Assembly (NCBI GenBank): GCA_963765785.1
Contig: CAVXXW010000017.1
Coordinates: 1 to 64,000 of the forward strand
Length of the DNA: 64,000 nucleotides
Direction: 5' to 3'
From: AC-32 sp963765785
GTDB taxonomy: Bacteria > Actinomycetota > Thermoleophilia > Gaiellales > Gaiellaceae
Shown here: positions 1-8,036 of the stretch, one piece after another
How positions within the stretch are numbered: the stretch's first letter is position 1
How the letters are laid out: every line of letters starts with the position of its first letter
The notes under the pieces: model-generated
The model's input: only the letters and a program-made list of their open reading frames with translations
Told to the model about the DNA's origin: nothing
Databases searched by the model: none
Position numbers and translations under genes: made by a program

Positions 1-377
1 CGGCAGCTTCGAGCCCATCCCGAAGCCGAACCAGACGACCAGGATCGGCGCGATCGCGACGATCGGGATCGTCTGCGAGGCGATCAGGAGCGGATAGGAG
101 GCGAGCCGGAGGGTCTCGGAGAGATAGAGGACCACGGCGATCGCCAGGCCGACGACGACCGCGATCGCGAACCCGAGCAGGATCTCGCGCAGCGTCACCC
201 AGGCGTTTTCGAGCAGCAGCTCGCGGTTCTCCCAGAGCGATTCGGCGATTTCCACGGGCGACGGGACGAGGAAGCTTCGAGGCCGAGGACATCGGCCAGG
301 GCGCCGCTCGCGGCGGCGGTCTGCCAGGCGCCGATCAACAGCGCCAGCAGCAGAGCGGGAAGCAGCCAGCGCCTCAT
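1..377 (-). CDS. ABC transporter permease, SsuC/TauC-type (partial, frameshifted)
   Basis: Inner-membrane permease of a sulfonate/nitrate/taurine-type importer. The N-terminus from ATG at 377 reads MRRWLLPALLLALLIGAW, a first membrane helix. After about position 280 the frame is lost, and the conserved body continues in another frame (WENRELLLENAWVTLREIL, then helices and IPIVAIAPILVVWFGFG, the cytoplasmic EAA-loop region that contacts the ATPase). The gene runs off the left edge of the window, so its C-terminus is missing. It follows the ATPase gene directly, the usual order in these operons. The single frameshift is probably a sequencing indel, because the residues on both sides are family-like. 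The substrate cannot be told from the sequence; the TauE/SafE exporter next door favours a sulfur compound. Confidence 0.7.
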
Positions 378-1188
378 GAGCGAGCCTTCGCGAAGCGCGC
401 GCATGGCGCGCTCGCGGACGGCGACGAAGTCGGGGTCGGTGACGGCCGCGTCGCGATCGCGGCGCGCGCGGCGCGGGCGCGCTCAACACTCGACGACCCG
501 GCCGGGCGGCGTGAGGACCGCGACGCGGTCGGAGAGGTAGAGCGCCTCCTCGACGTCATGGGTGACCAGGACCACCGTGCGCGGGTCGCGCGCAGCGCCT
601 CGGCGAGCCACCCTGCATCTCGGCGCGGGTGATCGCGTCGAGCGAGGCGAACGGCTCGTCGAGGGCAAGCACCGGCTTGCCGGAGAGCAGGGTGCGCAGG
701 AACGCGACCCGCTGGCGCATGCCGCCGGAGAGCTCGTCGGGCCGCGCCCGCTCGAAGCCCGCGAGCCCGAAGCGCTCGAAGGGGCGCGCCGCGCCCGCCG
801 GGCCTCGCGCGCGGCGAACGCCGCGGTTGCGGAGCGCGAGCGCGGCGTTGTCGACGCCGTGAACCAGGGAAGCAGGAGGTCGCGCTGGGGCATGAAGGCG
901 CAGCGCGCGAGCCGCCCCGCGGCGTCGGTGCTCGCGCCGTCGACCTCGATCGTCCCGGCCAGGGCTCGCGCAGCCCGCAGAGCAGCTCCAGCAGGGTCGA
1001 CTTGCCGCAGCCGGAGGGCCCGACCAGGCCGAGGACCGCCGTTTGCCGGCACCTCGAGGTCGAGCCGGTCGAGTCCGCAGCTCCCGTAGGAGTGGCGCAG
1101 GCCGCGCAGGGCCGCGGCGACTCCTCCGGTCGCGCCTCCGGGGCAGGCGATCGCTCCTGGCGGCGAAATCCTGGGCGTTCGGGGGCAT
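374..1188 (-). CDS. ABC transporter ATP-binding protein, SsuB/TauB/NrtD-type (multiple frameshifts)
   Basis: ATPase partner of the adjacent permease. The pieces are spread over all three minus-strand frames but in the right order. ATG at 1188 (MPPNAQDF) is followed by a Walker A (GPSGCGKST, near 1000), a Q-loop (FMPQRDLLLPW, near 890), the signature and Walker B (LSGGMRQR, then LALDEPFASLDA, near 730-640), and the H-loop (VLVTHDVEEALYLSDRV, near 560-510). The C-terminal tail (VTDPDFVAVRERAMRALRE) reaches the permease start. Every catalytic element is intact, so the breaks look like indel errors and not decay. It is divergent from the TauE/SafE gene, with a 21-bp palindrome between them. Confidence 0.75.
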
Positions 1189-1213
1189 CTTGGTATCCTG
1201 GCGCACTCCGCGC

Positions 1214-1234
1214 TCCTGACCTAAAAGGTCAGGA
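1214..1234. promoter_or_regulatory. Perfect 21-bp palindrome, candidate Rrf2-type operator
   Basis: The 9-base arm TCCTGACCT, a spacer AAA and the exact reverse-complement arm AGGTCAGGA lie between the divergent ABC ATPase (start 1188) and the TauE/SafE gene (start 1267). The position fits an operator controlling both. The Rrf2 gene at 2226 is the obvious candidate regulator; that link is inference. Confidence 0.6.
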
Positions 1235-1266
1235 AAGTCGATAAGCGCCCCGCGCGGTTGATCCTC

Positions 1267-2212
1267 ATGGACCCGGCAATCATCCTCTTCGGATTGGGCA
1301 TCGGCGTGCTCGTCGGCATGACCGGCATGGGCGGCGGCTCGCTGATGACGCCGCTGCTGATCCTGATCTTCGGGATCCAGCCGACGACGGCGATCGGCAC
1401 CGACATCTTCTACTCGGCGATCACCAAGACGGTCGGCGGCTGGCGCCACCTGCGGATGAAGACCGTGAACATGGAGCTGGTCAAGTGGCTGGCGCTGGGC
1501 AGCGTCCCGGCGGCCATCGCGCGGCGTCGCCCTGGTCTCGGTGCTCGAGCAGCACATCGGCGAAGACCGGCTCGACTCGCTCGTCTACGCGGTGCTCGGC
1601 GGCACCCTGCTGATGGTCGGCATCATCACCCTGGCCCGGGCGCTGATCCTGCGCAACCTGGTCGACGAGCGCGACCGCTTCGACGTCGAGCGCCGCCACA
1701 AGGTCGCCGCGGTCGTGATCGGCGCCACGACCGGCTTCGTGATCGGCATCACCTCGGCCGGCTCCGGGCACGGTGATCGCGATCCTGCTGATCGCCGTCT
1801 ACCGCCTCTCGCCGAAGAAGGTCGTCGGCACCGACGTCTTCCACGCCGCGATCCTGCTCTGGGCGGCCGGCATCGCCCACTGGGTCGGCGGCAACGTCGA
1901 CTTCAGCCTCGCCGGCAACATCCTGATCGGCTCGCGTCCCCGGCGTCGTGATCGGCGCCGCCCTCTCCGAGCAGGGCCCCGCAGGGCTTCATCCGCACGG
2001 CGCTCGGCGTCGTCCTGATCGGCTCGGGCATCGTCACGATCCAGAAGGGCGACCCGAACGTCTGGCCGATCGCCGCCGCGGTCGCCGCAATCGGGCTCGG
2101 CGCTGATCCTCGCCGCCCCCCGCTGGCTGCACCGCCGCCGCGAGCGCGAAGCCGCCGAGCAAGCGCGCGCGACCAGGGCGGCCGGCTCGCGCTGACGCTG
2201 CCGGCCGACTGA
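1267..2212 (+). CDS. TauE/SafE (TSUP) family anion exporter, frameshifted
   Basis: Membrane protein of the sulfite/organosulfonate exporter family. It starts MDPAIILFGLGIGVLVGMTG with the family glycine motif GMGGGS, and carries a second-half repeat (SAGSG, then VVGTDVFHAAILLWAAG). The reading frame changes near 1525, 1770, 1935, 1985 and 2102. In each case removing one extra C or G restores the family sequence, so these are probably insertion errors. A TTG at 1258 is in frame, but ATG 1267 gives the usual length. It is divergent from an ABC importer and followed by an Rrf2 regulator, which suggests a sulfur-responsive locus. A clean paralogue lies at 20458. Confidence 0.75.
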
Positions 2213-2225
2213 TTAACTAGGCTCC

Positions 2226-2674
2226 ATGCGCGTTTCCGCGAAGGCCGACTACGCCGTGCGCGCCGCCGCCGAGCTTGCGGCCGCCGGCGAGGGCCCGGTC
2301 AAGGGCGAGCGGCTGGCCGAGGCCCAGGACATCCCCCTGCAGTTCCTCGAGCACATCCTGCTGGAGCTCAAGCACGCGGCATCGTTCGCGCCCGGCGCGG
2401 CGCGAAGGGCGGCTACTGGCTGGCCCGGCCCGCCGACGAGGTGACGATCGCCGACATCGTCCGCGCCGTCGAGGGCCCGATCGCCGCACGTTCAGTCGAC
2501 GCCGCCCGAGGCGATCGAGTACCGCGGCAACGCCGAGCACCTGCAGGAGGTCTGGGTCGCCGTCCGCGCCAGCCTCCGCTCGGTGCTCGAGGAGGTCACG
2601 CTCGCCGACCTGGTCTCCGGCGAGCTTCCGGCCGTCGTCGAGGAGCTGACCGCCTCAGCCCGACGCCTGGCTGA
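2226..2674 (+). CDS. Rrf2 family transcriptional regulator, frameshifted
   Basis: Starts MRVSAKADYAVRAAAELA, the typical Rrf2 winged-helix N-terminus, and continues with ERLAEAQDIPLQFLEHILLEL (recognition helix) and, in other frames, GGYWLARPADEVTIADIVRAVEG. The C-terminal part EAIEYRGNAEHLQEVW then VLEEVTLADLVSG matches the actinobacterial subgroup. One base appears missing near 2382 and one extra near 2487. I see no iron-sulfur cysteine triad, so it is more like CymR-type sulfur regulators than IscR/NsrR. The C-terminal end is uncertain by a few codons because of a possible further frameshift near 2660. It probably acts on the 1214-1234 palindrome. Confidence 0.7.
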
Positions 2675-2719
2675 CCAGCACCGCGACCAAGGAAGACGCG
2701 CGACGTCAGGCGCAGCCGC

Positions 2720-4132
2720 CTATTCGCCGGCCGGGACGCCGCCGGCGACGACGTTGACGAAGTTCTCCAGGTGCCGGGTCGTCCAGCACTCGAAGGCGCC
2801 GTCGCAGTAGCGCTCGTAGGCGGCCATCACCGAGTCGCCGTAGTTCCAGTAGAGCTTCGGCTCGGGGTTGAGCCAGAAGAGGCGGCCGGCGCGCTCGGCG
2901 AGCTGGGCGAAGACCTCGGCGTGCGGCTCGCGGCCGTTGGTGCGGGCGTCGCCGAGGACGATCACGGTCGAGCGCGGGTCGAGGTCGTCGGAGATCTCGG
3001 CAGGAACTCGAGCCAGACGCGGCCGTAGTCGGTGTAGCCGGAGACGTCGGCGACGCCGCCCTCGCTGGAGATCCGCTCGGCGATCGCGCGGAAGTCGCGC
3101 TCGTGCTCGAAGACCTCGGTCACCTCGGAGATCCGCTCGATGAAGACGAAGCTGCGCAGCTTGCGGAACGAGTCGTGGAGGGCGTGCAGGACCGAGAGGA
3201 AGAAGACGCTGGCCGAGGTGACCGAGGTCGAGACGTCGCAGAGGACGTAGATCTCGGGCCGGCGCGGGCGCTTCGGCCGGTAGCGCAGCCGCAGCGGCAC
3301 GCCGCCGGTCTCCAGCGAGGCGCGCATCGTCCGCCGCACGTCGACGCGTCTGGCCCTTGCGGCGGCCGCGCTGCTCGTGGCCGAGCGTCGCCAGGCGCCG
3401 CTTCATCTGCGAGACGGCGCGGTGGACGGCGGCGAGGTCCTGGGTCGGGCTGGTCGGCAGCGCCCGGTCGAGCTCGGCCAGCGGGCGCGAGGGGGGGAGG
3501 GTCTCGGTGCGCTCGATCAGGTCGCGCTCGAGCTCGCGCCGCAGGTGGCGCTCGAAGCGGTTGAGCTGGTCGCGGTCGATCGGCGGCAGCTCGTCGCGCC
3601 GTCCTCGGCCGGCGGCTGGGTGCCGGCGGAGAGCCCGAGCGTGCGGCGGATCCGCTGCACGTCGACCCCGACCACGCCGGAGCCCTCGCCCTGGCGGCCG
3701 AAGGCGGCGATCGCCAGCCGCGCCAGGTCGCGCATCTCGCCGTCGTCGCCGTCGGCGATCGCCTGGCGGATCGGCTCGCGCAGCTCGTCGATGTCGAGCC
3801 GCTCGCCGCCCTCGTGGCGCCGGCCCTCGCTCGCTCGATGCCCGCGCTGGATCGCCTCGGCCTCGGCGGCGCGGAAGAAGCAGCGGTCGAAGAGCAGCTC
3901 GAAGAGGCGGCGGTCCTCCTGCGACTTGGCGATCGTCGCCGCCAGCGCCTCGCGGAAGTCGTCGCGCGAGGTCCAGGCGACCTGCTCGAGCGCCGCGAAG
4001 GCGTCGAGGATCTCCGAGGTGCCGACCGCGACCCCCTCGCCGCGCAGCTCCTCGCAGAAGCCGAGCAGCTTCGCCGCCAGCCCCGGCGGGCCCGGCGTCA
4101 GGCCTGGGCCGTAGGGGGTCGGCAAGCTTCAC
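2720..4132 (-). CDS. VWA domain-containing protein, CoxE-like (frameshifted)
   Basis: Partner of a MoxR ATPase. The N-terminal half (PGLAAKLLGFCEELRGEGV, then GTSEILDAFAALEQV and FELLFDRCFF) is the CoxE leader. The von Willebrand A domain follows from about 3300, with the metal-site motif DVSTSVTSAS and later STVIVLGDARTNGR. The C-terminus is LENFVNVVAGGVPAGE. The frame switches near 3510, 3350 and 3000. A GTG at 4132 gives the start if one C is removed from the run near 4115. CoxE/MoxR pairs act as chaperones that insert metals or assemble oxidoreductases; the client here is unknown. Confidence 0.7.
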   Translation of the reverse strand: MKLADPLRPRPDAGPAGAGGEAARLLRGAARRGGRGRHLGDPRRLRGARAGRLDLARRLPRGAGGDDRQVAGGPPPLRAALRPLLLPRRRGRGDPARASSERGPAPRGRRAARHRRAARADPPGDRRRRRRRDARPGAAGDRRLRPPGRGLRRGRGRRAADPPHARALRRHPAAGRGRRDELPPIDRDQLNRFERHLRRELERDLIERTETLPPSRPLAELDRALPTSPTQDLAAVHRAVSQMKRRLATLGHEQRGRRKGQTRRRAADDARLAGDRRRAAAAALPAEAPAPARDLRPLRRLDLGHLGQRLLPLGPARPPRLVPQAAQLRLHRADLRGDRGLRARARLPRDRRADLQRGRRRRRLRLHRLRPRLARVPAEISDDLDPRSTVIVLGDARTNGREPHAEVFAQLAERAGRLFWLNPEPKLYWNYGDSVMAAYERYCDGAFECWTTRHLENFVNVVAGGVPAGE

Positions 4133-4980
4133 CCCGACCCGCTCGGCGACCAGGTCGATGTCGGTGCGGTGCTTGACGATGATCGACATCGACTGCTCGA
4201 AGGTCTCCCGGTCGATGTCCTCGGCGCCCATCAGCAGCAGCGTCCGCGCCCAGTCGATCGACTCGGCGATCGAGGGCGGCTTCTTCAGGTCGAGCGTCGC
4301 GGACCATGCGCGATCACCTCGACCAGCCGGCGGGCGAGCGCCTCGGGCAGCTCCGGCGCGTGCAGGCGGACGATCTCCATCTCGCGCTCGAGCTCGGGGT
4401 AGTCGAGCCAGAGGTAGAGGCAGCGCCGCTTCAGCGCCTCGGTCAGCTCGCGCGAGTTGTTCGAGGTGAGGACGACGATCGGCATCGTCGTCGCCTCGAT
4501 CTGGCCGAGCTCGGGGATCGTGATCTGGAAGTCGGAGAGCAGCTCGAGCAGCATCGCCTCGAACTCCTGGTCGGTCTTGTCGATCTCGTCGATCAGCAGC
4601 ACGACCGGCTCCGGGCTGGCGATCGCCTGCATCAGCGGCCGCTCGAGCAGGAACTCCTCGCTGAAGATGTCGTCCTGGACGTCCTCCCAGCCGGCCTCGC
4701 CGCCGGCCTGGATCCGCAGCAGCTGCTTGCGGTAGTTCCACTCGTAGAGGGCCTTGGCCTCGTCGAGGCCCTCGTAGCACTGCAGCCGCACCAGCTCGCG
4801 GCCGGTGGCCCGCGAGAGCGCCTTGGCCAGCTCGGTCTTGCCGACCCCCGCCGGGCCCTCGACGAGGACCGGCTTGCCGAGCTGCTGGGCGAGGAAGGAG
4901 ACCAGCGCCGCCGGCTCGTCGGCGAGGTAGCCGGCGTCGGCCAGCGCATCCTTCGCGCTTTGCTCGTTCGCGGAAATCAG
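4130..4980 (-). CDS. MoxR family AAA+ ATPase (frameshifted)
   Basis: AAA+ ATPase of the MoxR/CoxD type. The visible parts, in order, are KPVLVEGPAGVGKTELAKAL (Walker A), LQCYEGLDEAKALYEWNY (a MoxR hallmark), VLLIDEIDKTDQEFEAMLLE (Walker B), VLTSNNSRELTEALKRRC (sensor 1 and arginine finger), then in another frame the C-terminal helical lid with FEQSMSIIVKHRTDIDLVAE. One frameshift lies near 4300. No ATG fits the N-terminus: CTG 4980 is the last in-frame start-like codon, and ATG 5026 would need another indel. It sits directly upstream of the CoxE gene, probably overlapping it. Confidence 0.75.
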
Positions 4981-5010
4981 ATACGGACGCTCGTCGCTCC
5001 GCGCTCAAAG

Positions 5011-5016
5011 GATAAT
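5011..5016 (+). promoter_or_regulatory. Candidate -10 element GATAAT
   Basis: GATAAT ends 8 nt before ATG 5025, a spacing that would give a leaderless transcript. No clear -35 box is seen. Confidence 0.35.
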
Positions 5017-5024
5017 CCCGCCCC

Positions 5025-5253
5025 ATGTCCGGCCTCTCTCCGCCACTCGCGGCCCTGCTCCCGCACAGCATCGGCCCCTACATCGCTGTGATGCTGACGG
5101 GTCGCCCTCGGCATGCTCGGTCACCTGAGCCGGACGAGGTGGCTGGTCGCCGCCGGCGTGATCCTCGTCTTCCTCGGGGCTTTCCTCTTCCCGGTCGCGC
5201 TCAATGTGACAACCGATACGCCCCCGCGGGTCGAGAGGTCTCCCTCTCCCTGA
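5025..5253 (+). CDS. Small two-helix membrane protein (frameshifted)
   Basis: Begins MSGLSPPLAALLPHSIGPYIAVMLTG, and after one frame change near 5100 continues ALGMLGHLSRTRWLVAAGVI, a second hydrophobic stretch, and a short hydrophilic tail ending at TGA 5253. The total is about 75 residues with two membrane segments. It is divergent from the MoxR gene. I do not recognise the family. The first ORF read without correction becomes arginine-rich nonsense, which supports an indel. Confidence 0.45.
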
Positions 5254-5306
5254 ATAGGCTTACTATCGAGCGCCACCCTTAACTCGATCCCCGAGGAGGA
5301 CCACGA

Positions 5307-6435
5307 CTGAGCCGACTTCGAATCCTTGCCCTGTTCGCGGCGATCGCCGCCCTCGCGACGATCTTCGCTGCGTGCGGTGGCGGCGGCGATGAAAACAGCG
5401 AAAAGGACCCAAAGAAGGTCTGAAGACGCGACCTTCGAAGGAATCAAAAGCGGCGAAGTCGACCTCTCGGTCAAGGTCGACGTGAGCGGCGACGAAGGCG
5501 GCAACGTCGACGTCTCGCTCTCCGGCCCATTCCAGGGCGGGGAAAAGGGCAGGCTGCCGGAATTCGACATGACCGCCTCGGCGAACGGCTCCGTCAAGGG
5601 CGAAGACGTCAACTTCGAAGGCGGCCTGACGCTGATCCCGAACAAGGCCTTCGTCAACTACGAAGGGACCGACTACGAAGTCGACCCGACCACCTTCTCG
5701 TTCGTCCAGTCGACGATCGAACAGGCTCAGCAGGAAAGCGGCGCCGAATCGGGCACCGAAGGGGCCAGCGCCTGCGAGAAGGAAGCGGCCGGCAAGGTCC
5801 AGCTCGACGACTTCGTCGAAAACCTGTCCAACGAAGGCAGCGAAGACGTCGGCGGCACCTCGACCACCAAGGTGAGCGGCGACCTCAACGTCAACGGCGC
5901 GATCGAAGCGATCGCCGAGCTGACGAAGCTTCCGGCCTGCGCCTCGCAGATGCAGGCCGCCGGCCGCTGCCCTTCGGCCAGCTCGAAGAAGCCAAGGGCG
6001 AAATCGAAAAGGCGCTGAAGGGCGCCCACGCCGACATCTACGTCGGCGAAGACAACATCGTGCGCCGCGTCGCCACGGAAATCGAAGTCGAACCGCCCGG
6101 CGCCAAGAAAGCGTGAACTCGAACTCGACCTGGCCCTGAACGGCGTCAACAGAACAGGAAATCTCCGCGCCCGATAACGCGGAACCGCTCGAAAAGCTCT
6201 TCCAGAAGCTCGGGGTCAACCCGCTCGAACTGCTCGAAGGAGCGCGAGCGGCAAAGGCCTCGGCGGGCTGCTCGAACAGTTCGGCGGCGCCGGCGGCCTC
6301 GGCGGCGGCTCTTTGCCCGGCGGCGGCGAAGAAGGCGGATCCGGCGGCGGCAGCGCACAGCAGGAATACCTGGAATGCATCCAGGGGGCCTAGACGCCGG
6401 CCGATCTCCAGGCCTGCGCGAAGAAGATCCAGTAG
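5307..6435 (+). CDS. Secreted lipoprotein of unknown function (frameshifted)
   Basis: GAGGAGG at about 5295 is a good ribosome-binding site. The expected ATG reads ACTG at 5307, consistent with one inserted C. The signal peptide LRILALFAAIAALATIFAAC ends in a lipobox cysteine. The mature part is acidic (FEGIKSGEVDLSVKVDVSG, GSVKGEDVNFEGGLTLIPN, IEAIAELTKLPACASQM) and ends with a Gly-rich linker and YLECIQGA, TAG, TPADLQACAKKIQ, where the TAG at about 6393 probably replaces a Gln or Lys codon. Frame changes occur near 5412, 5968, 6108, 6150 and 6242, mostly removable as single extra bases. It resembles LppX/LprG-like actinobacterial lipoproteins only in general form. Glu is almost always GAA here, unlike its GAG-using neighbours. 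Confidence 0.55.
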
Positions 6436-6441
6436 GCGGCA

Positions 6442-7195
6442 ATGGAGGGCGGCGGCGGAACGCCTCGGTTCGACGCCGCCTTCCTGCTCAGCCCGGTGGG
6501 CTGGCCCTGCCTGCTGACCCCGCTGATCCCGGTTGCGGTGGCGCTCGACATCGCGGGCGCCGCCGCCGGCCTCGTCTTCGCCACAGCGGCGCTCGGGATC
6601 ATTCCCACGGCGGCGCTCATGGGCCGCGCGACCGAGGAGCTCGCCGCCCGCTCCGGCCCGGGCGTCGGCGGCCTCCTCAACGTCAACTTCGGTAACGCGC
6701 CCGAGCTGATCATCGCCCTCTTCGCCCTTAGCAAGGGCCTGCACGAGGTGGTGAAGGCCTCGATCGTCGGCTCGATCCTCGGCAACATCCTGCTCGGCTC
6801 CGGCGCCGCGATGTTCTTCGGCGGCCTGGGCCGGGAGCGCAAGAAGATTCAGCAGGACCGGTGTCAGCTCGCAGACGACGATGCTGCTGCTCGGCGCCGC
6901 GGCGCTGCTGATGCCGGCGATCTTCGAGCTGGTCGAGGGCAAGGGCCTGCCCCTGCCGGGCGCCCAGGAGGTGGACTACGGCTCGACCGTCGAGCACCTC
7001 TCGCTGGCTGTCGCGATCGTCCTGATCGTGACCTACGTCGCCGGCCTGTTCTTCTCGCTGAAGACCCATCGCGACCTCTTCAATCCCGAGTACGAGCACG
7101 AGGACAGCTGGGGCTGGTCGGCGCGCACCTCGGTGATCGCGCTGGCGATCGCCGGGGTGCTGGTCGGGGTGATGTCCGAGGTCCTCGTCGGCTCG
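6442..7195 (+). CDS. Ca2+/H+ antiporter, CaCA/CAX family (truncated)
   Basis: Cation/proton exchanger of the CAX/ChaA family. The first alpha repeat is complete: LLNVNFGNAPELIIALFALS followed by VVKASIVGSILGNILLG. One extra A near 6846 shifts the frame; removing it gives RKKFSRTGVSSQTTMLLLG and the next helices to SVIALAIAGVLVGVMSEVLVGS. The second alpha repeat, which should follow, is absent, because the sequence changes abruptly after codon 7193-7195 into the antisense of a glycosyltransferase. A functional antiporter would need about 130 more residues. The truncation coincides with the sequence join described separately. Confidence 0.75.
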
Positions 7196-7202
7196 ACTTC
7201 AG
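7192..7202. other. Junction truncating two unrelated genes
   Basis: The antiporter coding on the plus strand and the DUF354 glycosyltransferase coding on the minus strand both lose family similarity at this point (antiporter after ...EVLVGS, DUF354 after ...VQYPGLK). Frameshift density also changes sharply here. Confidence 0.7.
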
Positions 7203-7670
7203 CCCCGGGTACTGGACGAGCTTCGGCGGGTGTGCGCCGTAGCGCTCTAGCCGCTCGGGCGGGATTGCCTCCGGGACGACCACGCGCGTGGCGGCCCGGC
7301 AGCCGAGCTGGTGCTGCAGCCAGGCGAACTCGTAGTCGAAGGTCGTCGAGCTCGGGATCCCGAGCCGGCGGGCCGTCATCGTCAGCTCGTGCGACCCGTG
7401 GGCGAGGGCGACGTCGAACTCCCGGCCGCGCGCCCAGCGGCGGAGGTCGTGGAGGCGCGACGTCAGCGAGCGGAACTTGCCGAGCCGCGAGCGCCCGCCG
7501 TGGCGGCCGAGCACGTCCGCCGCGATCCCGTGCAGCTCGAGCAGCTGGACGGTCTGCGCGTAGTCGCGCGCGGTGACCTCGACCGTGTCGCCGCGCTCGC
7601 GCAGGATTTCCAACAGCGGCCGGAACACCAGCACATGGGCCGGCGCGGTGATGTCGACCCAGACCCTCAC
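7197..7670 (-). CDS. DUF354 family glycosyltransferase-like protein (3'-truncated)
   Basis: GTG 7670 gives VRVWVDITAPAHVLVFRPLL, the N-terminus of the DUF354 family, which has a GT-B-like fold related to UDP-GlcNAc 2-epimerase and MurG. Typical motifs follow: the histidine in AHGSHE, FDYEFAWLQHQLG, and a final YGAHPPKLVQYPGLK before the 7197 junction. The family is normally about 340 residues; only about 158 remain. The four-base overlap with the ASCH gene upstream places it last in a leftward operon with asparagine synthase and a sugar-1-phosphate transferase, so a role in surface-glycan synthesis is likely. Confidence 0.7.
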
Positions 7671-8036
7671 AACCGCTCGACCAGGCGGAAGCGCGTCGCC
7701 ACGATCGGCGTGTCGCCGTGAATCGGCTGCTCGAAGAATCGCTCGTGCGCTTCGCGCCACTCCTCGACCGACTCGAACCCTTCTCCTTCGTCGCGTGCGA
7801 ACTGGAGGTCGATCTCGCCGGCGGGAACGACCCGCACCTCGGTCAGCTCGACGATGCCGACGGGCTCGTCGTCGAAGCCGAGCAGCAGACACCGGTCGCC
7901 CGGGCGGCCGAAGTCCTCGTCGGGCTCGGTCAGACCGGCGGTGGCCGTCTTCTCCCCGCGGAGCACGGCGTCGACGAGCTGCTGCCGGAGGTCGGTTCCC
8001 GGCCAGCCGAGCTCGAGCGGCGGCCCGTCGCTCAGC
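7667..8036 (-). CDS. ASCH domain-containing protein
   Basis: About 122 residues. The conserved ASCH core is visible: LRGEKTATAGL, then RPGDRCLLLGFDDEPVGIVE (the beta-barrel strand with the GxP motif) and a C-terminal TPIVATRFRLVERL. ASCH proteins are PUA-like and are suspected to bind RNA or modified nucleosides; some act as amidohydrolases on N4-acetylcytidine. GTG 7966 would cut off the conserved WPGTDLRQQLVDAVL region, so I prefer CTG 8036, which overlaps the asparagine synthase stop. It lies between that gene and the DUF354 gene, and its link to glycan work is unclear. Confidence 0.65.

Noticed and set aside
2720..5071. One long minus-strand frame as a MoxR-VWA fusion
   Set aside because: Family motifs jump between frames. 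The long frame is open by composition only; two genes broken by indels explain it better.
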